From CAZVFX01 sp964626565 (lineage in GTDB: Bacteria; Myxococcota_A; UBA9042; CAIXZC01), in NCBI GenBank assembly GCA_964626565.1, contig CAZVFX010000009.1, forward strand, positions 24,760 to 88,759: 64,000 nucleotides of DNA. Direction: 5' to 3'. A model generated the notes under the pieces. The model did not search any database and was not told where the DNA came from. It saw nothing but the letters and a program-made list of their open reading frames with translations. Shown in pieces: positions 54,504 to 62,901 of the stretch. The position numbers and the translations under genes were made by a program. Each line of letters opens with the position of its first letter. Position 1 is the first letter of the stretch.

Positions 54504-56651
54504 CTACTCCACGTTTTGCAGTTTCAGGCAGACCTTGTTGTTTACCTCGGAAGTGAACGAGTGCTGGATGTAGCCTTCGGAGTGATCGTGCATGCCCCAG
54601 GAATGGATGCCGCCCATGTAGAGGCTGGCGCTGTGCGCGGCAATGTAGCCGTTGTTGTTGGTGAGGTGTTTGAGCGTATCGGCTTCAAACGAGAGATAGT
54701 CGGCCCCGCAGGTCCCCTGGTGGGGAGTGCGAATCTGGTAGAACGGCTGGCCGGTGCGCCCGAAGAAGTTCCAGCATACGTTGCCCACGTGGGAGTAGTG
54801 GAAGTGTACCTGCATGTACACGCTTCCGGAGTGGCCCCAGTCGCTGGAGCCACCGAACACGGTGGCGTTGTCGTTGGTCTGCAGGTAGAAATAGCCGTTG
54901 TTGCCGTCCGCGGCGCTAGTGGATTTCACGTCCCATCCCGAGGGACAGGCGTTGGCGTTCTTCAGGCCGGTGAAGACCGGGTAGACGCCCCCCGGGTGCT
55001 CCTCGTCATCATCCACGCCGTAGATCTTCATGCAGAGGGTGTTGACTTCCGCGGAGTTCCAGCGCCGCCAGATGTAGCCGCTGTAGTCCTGGTAGTTGTG
55101 TGCCTCAATGGCCCAGTCGTTGCGATAGCCGAGGAACATGCCCGCGTCGTTGGAAGCGAACCAGGTGTTGTTGTCGTTGCCCGTGGTCTCCGCGACCGGG
55201 ATGTAGAAATAGCCTTCCGGGCATGAATTGGCGTCCCCTCCCTGCAGTGCGAGGAACGATGCGTGGGGCCGGCCGCTGGTGGTGGTGAAGGTCTGCCAGC
55301 AGATCTTGGCTATGGAGTTGTTGGCCGGGACTCTGAGGTAGAGCCGGTGCTGGCCCTGGCCCAGGCCGTTCATGCCGCCCATAAACAGGCCGGAGCGGTT
55401 GATGTTGATGTAGAGATATCCGTTGGGCCCGTTGATGAGGTTGATGTTTTCGACGTTGTATCCGGGGGGGCAGAACTGGTCCGATTTCATGGCCATGACG
55501 ACGGAATACAGGCCCGCCTCGGGGGAGGTCATCTGGACCGCTGCCACCTGTTCGTCGACGTAGGCTTTGTTGGCCGCGTCCGCGTCGGCTGTAGGCAGGG
55601 CCAGCGCTTCTATCTTGTGGTTGGTCATGTCGATGACGCCGCCGCTGGTGACGCTGCCGACATCCAGTTCGCCCTGTACCCACGCTTCGCCGTCCACTTC
55701 CAGGTTGTTTTGCACGTAGACATCGCCATTGCCGTCGGCGTGGTTGGCTGCCCCGCCGTCACCGACTCTGACCAGGCCGCCGGCAACCTGGAGCAGGCTC
55801 ATGGGCTGCTCGGTGCCGATGCCGATTTGTCCGTTGTCGAAGATGGTTCCTGCGATGAGGTCAAGGCCGCTCCAGACGGGGACATAGTTGGCTATGTTGT
55901 CGCCTACCTCCGGGTCTGATTCGATGAGGACGCCTTCGTTGTCCACGCCGTCCGCGAAGTCGGGCGGTACGCCGGTGATCTTGCTCCAGGCTACGTCGCT
56001 GATCTTGGCATCGGTGACGCCCAGGTCCTGCACCATGGCGGTGGACACCGCGTTCTCCTGGCTTTCGTTGACATACAGGCCGTCAAGGATCGGCTGGTCG
56101 ATGAACACTTCGTCGTCGTCGATCTGGATTCCGATTCCGGGGACATAGGTGCCGCCCAGGTCCTCGGCGCACTCCCAGCCCGTGTTGGCCAGGTTTCGTT
56201 TCAGCACTTCCCCGGCTGCGCAGTCCTCGAGGCCGGTAAGCTCGCCGCAGTACTCAGCATGGCGGGCCTGCATGGCATAGCCCACGGCTGACAGCGGTGC
56301 GCGGGGGAGTTCTTGCCCGCCGTCGACGGAGACACCAACCCACAGGTCGTCGAACTGCTCAAAAACGGGGGGGGCATCCAGCGGGTCCTCGACCCCCAGA
56401 AGCACGTCGAACCAGCCGTTGGTGAGCGCTACGTCGTCGTGTTCCTCGGTCCAGACGGGGACATCGGCAGCAGGCCCATCGTAGATTGCAAACTCCAGGT
56501 CCACCGGTCCCTCGATGGGTGCATCGGCGAGGTTGGTGAGCACACCTTGGACCGCAATCTCGGGGGGACCCCACTCGGCGTGGGCTTGCGTCGCGAAGGC
56601 GACGATGCAGAAAACTACTACTACTTTCAGTGTGTTGCCTGGAAACTTCAT
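54504..56651 (-). CDS. Exported fibre-like protein with four C-terminal Cys/aromatic repeats
   Basis: 715 residues from ATG 56651 (AGGAG six bases upstream); the frame extends 30 codons further but the signal peptide MKFPGNTLKVVVVFCIVAFA ends in AHA. The N-terminal region is beta-rich (IAVQGVLTNLADAPIEGPVD, LPRAPLSAVGYAMQARHAEY). A tail-fibre-like middle follows, with VAWSKITGVPPDFADGVDNE and ALPTADADAANKAYVDEQVA; these short motifs are common in phage tail fibres and in exported delta-type proteins. From about residue 400, four related units of 75-90 residues each begin with CPPGYN, CPEGYF, CPSGWD or CGADYL, contain NGYxYxxxN, then MGGxxxWG-like, and close with a Cys near VCWxFFG. No enzyme motif. 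It is probably a secreted or surface recognition protein. Confidence 0.8.
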   Translation of the reverse strand: MKFPGNTLKVVVVFCIVAFATQAHAEWGPPEIAVQGVLTNLADAPIEGPVDLEFAIYDGPAADVPVWTEEHDDVALTNGWFDVLLGVEDPLDAPPVFEQFDDLWVGVSVDGGQELPRAPLSAVGYAMQARHAEYCGELTGLEDCAAGEVLKRNLANTGWECAEDLGGTYVPGIGIQIDDDEVFIDQPILDGLYVNESQENAVSTAMVQDLGVTDAKISDVAWSKITGVPPDFADGVDNEGVLIESDPEVGDNIANYVPVWSGLDLIAGTIFDNGQIGIGTEQPMSLLQVAGGLVRVGDGGAANHADGNGDVYVQNNLEVDGEAWVQGELDVGSVTSGGVIDMTNHKIEALALPTADADAANKAYVDEQVAAVQMTSPEAGLYSVVMAMKSDQFCPPGYNVENINLINGPNGYLYININRSGLFMGGMNGLGQGQHRLYLRVPANNSIAKICWQTFTTTSGRPHASFLALQGGDANSCPEGYFYIPVAETTGNDNNTWFASNDAGMFLGYRNDWAIEAHNYQDYSGYIWRRWNSAEVNTLCMKIYGVDDDEEHPGGVYPVFTGLKNANACPSGWDVKSTSAADGNNGYFYLQTNDNATVFGGSSDWGHSGSVYMQVHFHYSHVGNVCWNFFGRTGQPFYQIRTPHQGTCGADYLSFEADTLKHLTNNNGYIAAHSASLYMGGIHSWGMHDHSEGYIQHSFTSEVNNKVCLKLQNVE

Positions 56652-56734
56652 GTTTTGCTCCTGTCGTATCAGCAATGCCGGTGCGTTGCAGGCCCCTCGC
56701 TCGCCTTCGGGGTGCCGTATTCTAGCGTCGACCA

Positions 56735-58996
56735 TTACCATGCTCCCCAGCGGAGGCGGAGACCCTGAACCGGGTCTTCCACTACGCTGCCTGCCGGGGC
56801 GCCCAAGACTATTCTCGCCTTCAGCGACGGGTTGAAGCCGTCTACCACCGCGGTGACCTGGCGGAAGCGCAGGTTGGCTGCCGGACAGCCTTCGTCCGCA
56901 CTGCCATCGCAGTTGCTATCCGCCGCGTCGCAAATTTCCGGTGCGCCGTTATAGACCTCCGGATTCAGGGGTTCACAGTCGCTTTCGTCCGGGTCGCCGT
57001 CGCCGTCGTCATCGGGGTCTATGCAGTCGGCAAGATTGTCGCCGTCGCTATCGGGATGCCCTTCGTCCACCTGGCTGTTGCAGTTGTCATCCAGGCCGTT
57101 GCACGCCTCGGGTGCGCCGGGGTAGATGGCAGGGTCGAGGAAAGCGCAATCCGCTTCGTTTGGGGTGCCGTCGCCGTCTGCATCCGGGTCGCACGGGTCA
57201 CCCAGTTTGTCCTCATCGAGGTCCGCCTGGTCCTGGTTGGGATCTATGGGGCAGTTGTCCTCGTCGTCGGGCACGTTGTCGTTGTCGTCGTCGGTATCGC
57301 ACGCGTCACCGAGCGCGTCATTATCGCTGTTCATCTGGCCCGGATTGGCAATCTGGGGGCAGTTGTCCTGGAAATCGTCGATGCCGTCGCCGTCGGAGTC
57401 CTTGTCCACGCAGTCGGCTATGCCGTCGAGGTCAGTGTCGTCAAAGCCCTCATCGATGTTGCCGTCGCAGTCGTTGTCGACGCCGTCGCCGCAGACCTCC
57501 TGTCCGTGTGCAAAGAGGGGGTCGAGGGGGTCGGAATCGGTGGAGTAGGGGTCGTTGTGGGTGTGGTCATCGGCGTCGACGCAGTCTGCCGCGCTGTCTC
57601 CGTCCGCGTCGGGATAGCCCTCGTCCACGAACAGGTTGCAATTGTTGTCGATGCCGTCGCAAACCTCGGGTGATGCAGGATAAATGAGGGGGTCGTAGGG
57701 CGCGCAGTCGGCGGCATTAACCACACCGTCGCCGTCGATATCGCCGTCGCATTCGTCGCCCAGGCCGTCGCCGTCGAAGTCTTCCTGAGTGACGTTGGCA
57801 GCGCTGGGGCAGTTGTCCAGTTCATCGAGAACCCCGTCGCCGTCGTCGTCGGGGTCGCACTTGTCACCAAACCCATCACCGTCCAGATCCGCCTGAACAG
57901 GGTTGGAAAGCAGCGGGCAGTTGTCGGTTTCGTCGAGGATGCCGTCCGCGTCGTCATCCAGGTCGATGCAATCCATGAGCCCGTCGCTGTCGGTGTCGGG
58001 ATAGCCTTCGTCAACGACGTCGTTGCAGTTGTTGTCGACGCCGTCGCACTCCTCGGCCCCGGCTTCGTCCGCATCGCAAACCCAGCCGTCCAGCCCTTGG
58101 CACGTATCGATACCCTGGCAGGTGCCAAACTCGCTGATGTTCATGCACGGCTTGGGCTCCAGCCCCTCGTCGATCTGGCCGTTGCAATCGTTGTCGATGC
58201 CGTCGCACTCTTCCGCCACCGGCACCGCGGCGCTGCAGTCGGACCACCCTTTGGGCCCATCGCACAGTTGGTCTCCGTAGCACTTGCCGGCATCGTTCTC
58301 AATGGAGCACTCCTTGGTGGTGCCATCGAGGTCCGGCGTGCACACGCAGCTTCCGGTATCCGGGAAACACTGGTGAATCGGTTTGTTCTCTCCGGCAATG
58401 TCTATTTCCATGCAGGTGAAATCTTCCGGGCACTGCTGTTCGTTGGCGCAGTCGATGGTGCAGTAGCTGCCGGTATCACCCACCGGCAGGCAGCGGTCCT
58501 TGTCGAAAACGCAATCGGCGTCGGTTTCACATTCGTTGCATAGCTTGGCGCTGGGGGGCACGCAGATGAAGGCCATGTCCGGGCCGCCGTCCTGGATCCC
58601 TTTGCACTGCCAGTCCTTGGGACACTCTTCCACACAGGTGATGGTGCACACCCATTCGTTCTCGGTTACCTGGACGCAGTAGCCCGACTCGCAGTCGGCG
58701 TTGCTGTCGCACGGCTTGTTCCACTCTCCGAAGCCGCCGACATCCACTTCGCCGATGCCCCCGGTGTCACCCGGGAGGTCGGGAAGAGCGAAGTCGAGCC
58801 CGGTGTCTTCCGGGCCGACCTCTTCGGGAGTGATGGAAACGTCCGTTGCGCCGGTGTCGGGCACTCCTGAGTCGGTGCCGGCATCGGGCAGATCTGCGTA
58901 GACGCCCGTCGCCGAGTCGGACCCGCATGCCCCGAGAAGGGCCAGGGCCAGGACAAGCGCGGCGGAGCGCAATATTGGCAAGGCTCGACGCATCAT
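56735..58996 (-). CDS. MopE/TSP3 repeat lipoprotein
   Basis: A 753-residue protein with GAGAGG just before ATG 58996 and lipobox ALLGAC. An acidic linker leads into the same N-terminal Cys-rich module as the proteins at 25170 and 35242 (PCDSNADCESGYC, CPKDWQC, GGPDMAFICVPP, CDGIDNDCNGQIDE). Then come about six MopE-type metal motifs (DNDCDGNIDE and similar) and four TSP3 units (DNCPLLSNPVQADLDGDGFG and similar). A short C-terminal beta segment (LRFRQVTAVVDGFNPSLKAR) ends the protein without the large cap domain of its bigger relative. The exported fibre-like gene starts 83 bp downstream on the same strand and may be cotranscribed. Confidence 0.9.
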   Translation of the reverse strand: MMRRALPILRSAALVLALALLGACGSDSATGVYADLPDAGTDSGVPDTGATDVSITPEEVGPEDTGLDFALPDLPGDTGGIGEVDVGGFGEWNKPCDSNADCESGYCVQVTENEWVCTITCVEECPKDWQCKGIQDGGPDMAFICVPPSAKLCNECETDADCVFDKDRCLPVGDTGSYCTIDCANEQQCPEDFTCMEIDIAGENKPIHQCFPDTGSCVCTPDLDGTTKECSIENDAGKCYGDQLCDGPKGWSDCSAAVPVAEECDGIDNDCNGQIDEGLEPKPCMNISEFGTCQGIDTCQGLDGWVCDADEAGAEECDGVDNNCNDVVDEGYPDTDSDGLMDCIDLDDDADGILDETDNCPLLSNPVQADLDGDGFGDKCDPDDDGDGVLDELDNCPSAANVTQEDFDGDGLGDECDGDIDGDGVVNAADCAPYDPLIYPASPEVCDGIDNNCNLFVDEGYPDADGDSAADCVDADDHTHNDPYSTDSDPLDPLFAHGQEVCGDGVDNDCDGNIDEGFDDTDLDGIADCVDKDSDGDGIDDFQDNCPQIANPGQMNSDNDALGDACDTDDDNDNVPDDEDNCPIDPNQDQADLDEDKLGDPCDPDADGDGTPNEADCAFLDPAIYPGAPEACNGLDDNCNSQVDEGHPDSDGDNLADCIDPDDDGDGDPDESDCEPLNPEVYNGAPEICDAADSNCDGSADEGCPAANLRFRQVTAVVDGFNPSLKARIVLGAPAGSVVEDPVQGLRLRWGAW

Positions 58997-59047
58997 TTTG
59001 CCTCTCGCTGTGTACGATGGCTGTATATAGCCGTCATTATTTAGGTT

Positions 59048-59065
59048 AACTCGTGTGCGCGAGTT
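59048..59065. promoter_or_regulatory. Palindrome between the MopE lipoprotein and the transporter
   Basis: AACTCG (59048-59053) and CGAGTT (59060-59065) form a perfect inverted repeat with a 6-bp spacer. A further half-site CACAACTCG (59112-59120) is complementary to CGAGTTGTG (59060-59068) and directly precedes the transporter ribosome-binding site. This could be an operator or a leader hairpin. Confidence 0.35.
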
Positions 59066-59130
59066 GTGTCAAAGGGTTTACCTTGCCATCGCTTAGAGGA
59101 CCTGCTTTACTCACAACTCGGGAGATGATC

Positions 59131-60393
59131 ATGGGAGCATTTTCGGGCGACACGGGTATCGGCACTGCGGCGGCATTTGTTGTTGCCTTCCTCATCTCCC
59201 GGCTGTTCCTGAAGGTCGATGGGCACGTGGCGTTGCTGCAGTGGATGAGTGCGAAGACCAGAGGGCGCGCAGGGTATCTGAGTCTTGCGCTCATGGGACT
59301 GAGCCTCGCGATTTCGGCCCTGGTGCCGAATATCGTTGCAGTACTGGCGCTTCTGCCGCTGGTTGGTCGGATCGTCGGGACTGTGCAGGTGGAGAAGACG
59401 GCAAGAGACCGCCTTACCACCGTGTTGGGACTTTCCGTTGTGTACGGCGCCAGCATGGGCGGGGTTGCTTGCCTCATTGGTTCACCCACCAACCTGGTGA
59501 TGCTCGCGGGAATGCGCATGGGCATGTTCGGGTACCACGACCAGGGCAGCCAACTCCTGCTGACATTCGACCGATGGTTGCTTTTCGGAGTGCCCATGGC
59601 CGTCCTCTTTCTACTGGGGGCGTGGGGGCTGCTCGCACTTCTGGAAAGAGGAACCTTCAGGCTGTGCGCGGACCTGGACCGAATGCCTGCCTTCAGCCGT
59701 AGTCACGATTTCGACACCGGTATCAGGGCCTGCACCGGTCTGCTGATTCCCACCGTGGGATATTCTGTGCTACCCACCTTTGTGAGTTTCGACACCAAGG
59801 TTGTGATGGGGCTGGGGATTTGGGATCTTGTGGGCCTGGGCGGTGCGCTGCTGGCGGTGCTCTTTCTGACCTGGCGGCGTTTCCCGGTGAGTGGGCGGCG
59901 GCTCCTCGAGCTGCCCGACCTGTACCGAGACATACCCGTGCGGGGTGTGTGGCTGGTGGCCGCGGTAATCGCGCTGGCCGTGGTGCTGGACTCTATCGGC
60001 TTCATGGCCACCTACGAGGGGCTGTTGAGCCGGCTGCTACCCGAGTCCCTCGACCCGTCGCTGGCCTTGCTGCTCTTCATTCTGGTGACGATCTTCGTAA
60101 CGGAGCTGGTGAGCAGTACCGCGGCCGCGGTGGTGATGTGGAGCGTGGCGATTCATATGGCCATGGCCGGAGGCTACGGCATGTTTCTTCCAGTCCTCGG
60201 AGTGACTTTCGCCAGCATCAGCGCGTTTATGTCCCCTATCGCGACACCCGCCACAAGCATGCTGTATGGCGGGTTGGCCGGCATGTCGCTGAAACGGATG
60301 CTGAGTATCGGCGTATTGGTCAACGTCGCGGGTGCGTTGTGGCTATACCTGTGCGTCAGCTACTGGATCCCGTTGGTGTTGTCCCTCTATTAG
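59131..60393 (+). CDS. SLC13/DASS-type anion transporter-like membrane protein
   Basis: 420 residues from ATG 59131 (GGGAG six bases upstream; ATG 59125 is too close to it and GTG 59053 has no support). About ten to eleven hydrophobic helices. Two inverted-repeat halves are visible: ALVPNIVAVLALLPLVG with GGVACLIGSPTNLVM in the first, and TELVSSTAAAVVMWS with ISAFMSPIATPATSMLYGG in the second. These match the SNT and GTPPN-type motifs of the divalent anion:Na+ symporter family, though the SNT motifs are PNI and SST here, so the substrate may differ (citrate, dicarboxylate or sulfate are candidates). It sits in the inner membrane. It overlaps the small peptide gene by 4 bp at its 3' end. Confidence 0.82.
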   Translation: MGAFSGDTGIGTAAAFVVAFLISRLFLKVDGHVALLQWMSAKTRGRAGYLSLALMGLSLAISALVPNIVAVLALLPLVGRIVGTVQVEKTARDRLTTVLGLSVVYGASMGGVACLIGSPTNLVMLAGMRMGMFGYHDQGSQLLLTFDRWLLFGVPMAVLFLLGAWGLLALLERGTFRLCADLDRMPAFSRSHDFDTGIRACTGLLIPTVGYSVLPTFVSFDTKVVMGLGIWDLVGLGGALLAVLFLTWRRFPVSGRRLLELPDLYRDIPVRGVWLVAAVIALAVVLDSIGFMATYEGLLSRLLPESLDPSLALLLFILVTIFVTELVSSTAAAVVMWSVAIHMAMAGGYGMFLPVLGVTFASISAFMSPIATPATSMLYGGLAGMSLKRMLSIGVLVNVAGALWLYLCVSYWIPLVLSLY

Positions 60394-60467
60394 ATCGCAA
60401 CCGTAATTCCGGTGGCGGCCAATGCAACGATGGTGAACAACCAGACGTACAAAAGGTGCTGAGTCAT
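60390..60467 (-). CDS. Candidate 25-residue single-pass membrane peptide
   Basis: The minus strand encodes a 25-residue peptide from ATG 60467 to the stop at 60390: MTQHLLYVWLFT followed by IVALAATGITVAI. A strong GGAGGGG ribosome-binding site lies five bases before the ATG. Almost the entire peptide after residue 4 is a transmembrane helix, as in the small regulatory membrane proteins of enteric bacteria. It overlaps the transporter stop tail to tail by 4 bp. I do not recognise a family. A longer in-frame extension to 60680 exists but is less convincing. Confidence 0.5.
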   Translation of the reverse strand: MTQHLLYVWLFTIVALAATGITVAI

Positions 60468-60484
60468 TTTTACCCCTCCATTGA

Positions 60485-60622
60485 TGTAAACCCGGGGTCG
60501 ATATATAGCCAGAAGCGTGCCAATGCCTCGCCTTCGTCGTAACTGTGGAATATTACACAAGTTATTGCGCGTCATTGGCGGGCTTGCGTGATAGCCGTCG
60601 CGTATCCCCGGTTTACACGGGG
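60485..60622. promoter_or_regulatory. Inverted repeat pair between the small peptide and the 91-residue gene
   Basis: TGTAAACCCGGGG (60485-60497) and its near-exact inverse CCCCGGTTTACA (60606-60617) flank the divergent intergenic region; the second also forms a local hairpin with CGGGG (60618-60622). They may be operator sites for a shared regulator. The rest of 60468-60721 shows no other feature apart from an AT-rich TATATA stretch at about 60502. Confidence 0.35.
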
Positions 60623-60721
60623 CAGTAGCGTGAGGAATATCTCCACACCGTCTCCCGCATTTTTTGCCAGCACGCGGCAACGCCCCTAGAATCGAATGCA
60701 GGGTAGCGCGAGGCAGGGCTG

Positions 60722-60997
60722 ATGATCAGACTGGACAAAGGAACCCATTGGTTGACCAGCGAACAGGCTGACGGCGTCATTCTCGGTCGCAAATCCGGTG
60801 CGGATCGCAAGTGGCTCCTCGAACCCTCCTCGGGTGGCGACTACCGGCTCACCGTATATCCCGAAGCTTCTGTTTATGCCCACATCATATTCAGTTCCAG
60901 ACAGGAAGCCCTCGACTGGCTTGCCGCGGCAATGAACGGCCGCTCCCCCCGCATCACCTGTGCAATCTCTGCCGACATCGCGGAGTGGTTGAACTGA
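60722..60997 (+). CDS. Small protein of unknown function
   Basis: A 91-residue protein starting MIRLDKGTHWLTSEQADGVI, with a GAGGCAGGG sequence ahead of ATG 60722. It has mixed alpha/beta composition, with LLEPSSGGDYRLTVYPE and SSRQEALDWLAAAMNG, and no signal peptide or metal motif. It looks like a real small cytoplasmic protein: coding-like composition, an RBS and a 74-bp gap to the next gene. Family unknown. The competing frame from 60811 is the upstream extension of the next lipoprotein gene and is not used. Confidence 0.6.
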   Translation: MIRLDKGTHWLTSEQADGVILGRKSGADRKWLLEPSSGGDYRLTVYPEASVYAHIIFSSRQEALDWLAAAMNGRSPRITCAISADIAEWLN

Positions 60998-61014
60998 TCC
61001 TGGCGCCGAAGCTG

Positions 61015-61044
61015 TTGGAATCAGGAACCGGTTACGCGTATAAT
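61015..61044 (+). promoter_or_regulatory. Candidate promoter with perfect -10 for the 61072 lipoprotein
   Basis: TTGGAA (61015-61020), 18 bp, then TATAAT (61039-61044, six of six). It is 28 bp before ATG 61072, which has GGAGGGG upstream. Confidence 0.55.
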
Positions 61045-61071
61045 GGCCTCACCATGATGGGAGGGGTAAGC

Positions 61072-62883
61072 ATGCGCACCAGAATCGGGGCAGTGGTGGT
61101 GGCGGCACTGGTCTTGTTTTCCTGTGGCGGCAAAGAGACCACGGTGAAGTACGATTTTCCCACCGACACAACGGTGCCGACGGGGGACGCGTCGGCTGGG
61201 GTGGACCTGCCCGGAGCGGCTGACCACCAGAAGCCGCCCCTTGAGTATCGTTATCGGATCAAGTTGATTGAGGATACCACCAAGCCCCTGCAAGTGATCG
61301 TTGGGGACCACCCTTCCATCCAGGCCTGGGTCGTCGATTTCGACTCTAACACCCCCGCGGTGAATTATCCGGTGCAGTATGAGATTCTGGCTTCCGACCC
61401 CGAGTGCAATGAGCATCCGCCCTGCGCCCGTTTCATGGTGAAGGAGGCCTCCACGGACGCGGATGGCAACGTGTGGGTGACCTTCGAGGCGGGAGAACAG
61501 GGAGGAGTGCTGTACGATGTGCGAGTCTCAGGGGATGATGCCCTGACCGACAGCATGGAGATCATGGTGAACGACCCGCCCACCGGGGATATTCGCCTTG
61601 CGTTGGAGTATTTCGGGCCCATTGCGATTCACGGCATCAACATCCGGTTGATGCACGGTTTTGTTTCGTGTTCCGAGTTCAACCCGGTGAACCCCTGGAC
61701 CGAGGTGGACCAGCAAAAGACGGTGAGTGGAATCGACTCGACGCCGTTGTTCAGCGGACTCCCCCTGGATGAGAGTTACCTGCTCTTCGCCACTGCCCTG
61801 GGCCCCACGGAGCACCTGACCGCCGAAGGCTGCACCGATGCGATCCACGTGCTGCCCATCGAAAACGGCGAAACCAAAGTGACCCTGGAGCTAGACCCGG
61901 TGATCCTGAATCCGGCGGGCACCTACGACATGGTGAGCAAGTTTGATTTCACCGACGCGATTCCCGGCCAGGCAGGGGAGATCATCGATCTTATCGTCAC
62001 CGTATTCACCGACCCGGGAGATATAATCATCGACCTCGTCAAGGAGCTGGTGAAGCAGTACATCGGCGAGCTCATAACCGACCTGGCGTTCAGCCTGTTT
62101 GAGGACATGCTTTCGGACATCATTTCCGACTGGCTGCTCAACAACTCTCCCGACTTCATTCAGGACTTCTTCGTCATCGGCCAGGACCTGGTGCAGATTG
62201 TAAACAACGTAACGCTCACTTCCGAGTTGAAGATCTCCAAACTGTCGGGGGATTACTACATCCAGGGGATTCAATCGTGGCAGGGGATCATCCTGTATTG
62301 GAAGCTCGGATGCGACCCGGATGACCCCGACTACGAAGATTGCGGGGCTTATCCGTTTTCGCTCCAGGACCTGCAGGACTCTGACGTGCCCATCAATTTG
62401 ATCACCGGGCAGTTCAACGGCATGGTGGCCAACGTCGACCAACTCATCATCGACAAGCACATCGTTGAGTTGAACTACGGTGCGTTGATCCTGTTCGTGA
62501 TCAACGAGATGCTCCTCCCTGCAGTATCCGATTACAACAGCATCGAGGACTTGCTGTACTCCATCGTGGATTGTCCCTCCATCGCGGACGCGTTCGACAA
62601 TTCGATTCTCGACGCGATCGGTATCGACGAAGGTGATCTGGAAGGGTTCTGCAACCAGGCGGTGACGTTGCTGGTGAGCCCCATCGAAGAGATGATCATG
62701 AACCTCGCGCTCGATTCAAAGATGCGCATGCACGGCAAGTGCACCATGGTTGACGAAAACGACGACCTGTACGTGGACACCCTTATCGAGGGTGAGTGGT
62801 GGGGGCACATAGAGATCCAGAGCGAAGAGGGTTCGGAGTTCTCCGGAACCTTTGAAGCTGAGAAAGCTGAAATGCCGGAGTAG
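61072..62883 (+). CDS. Lipoprotein of unknown function with Ig-like N-terminal domain
   Basis: 603 residues from ATG 61072; the open frame extends upstream but the RBS, promoter and signal peptide (MRTRIGAVVVAALVLFSC) fix this start. After an acidic linker comes a Big_1-like Ig domain (YPVQYEILASDP, MVKEASTDADGNVWVTFEAG, VRVSGDDALTDSMEIMV). Then follow a small beta domain (IRLALEYFGPIAIHGINIRL) and a long hydrophobic-acidic helical region (AGEIIDLIVTVFTDPGDIII, LISDWLL-like stretches, DMLSDIISDWLL). The C-terminus is beta-rich (MHGKCTMVDENDDLYVDTLI). It is unlike the repeat lipoproteins elsewhere in the window. Probably periplasmic or surface exposed. Confidence 0.78.
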   Translation: MRTRIGAVVVAALVLFSCGGKETTVKYDFPTDTTVPTGDASAGVDLPGAADHQKPPLEYRYRIKLIEDTTKPLQVIVGDHPSIQAWVVDFDSNTPAVNYPVQYEILASDPECNEHPPCARFMVKEASTDADGNVWVTFEAGEQGGVLYDVRVSGDDALTDSMEIMVNDPPTGDIRLALEYFGPIAIHGINIRLMHGFVSCSEFNPVNPWTEVDQQKTVSGIDSTPLFSGLPLDESYLLFATALGPTEHLTAEGCTDAIHVLPIENGETKVTLELDPVILNPAGTYDMVSKFDFTDAIPGQAGEIIDLIVTVFTDPGDIIIDLVKELVKQYIGELITDLAFSLFEDMLSDIISDWLLNNSPDFIQDFFVIGQDLVQIVNNVTLTSELKISKLSGDYYIQGIQSWQGIILYWKLGCDPDDPDYEDCGAYPFSLQDLQDSDVPINLITGQFNGMVANVDQLIIDKHIVELNYGALILFVINEMLLPAVSDYNSIEDLLYSIVDCPSIADAFDNSILDAIGIDEGDLEGFCNQAVTLLVSPIEEMIMNLALDSKMRMHGKCTMVDENDDLYVDTLIEGEWWGHIEIQSEEGSEFSGTFEAEKAEMPE

Positions 62884-62901
62884 GTGCAGGCGATTTGCGG
62901 G

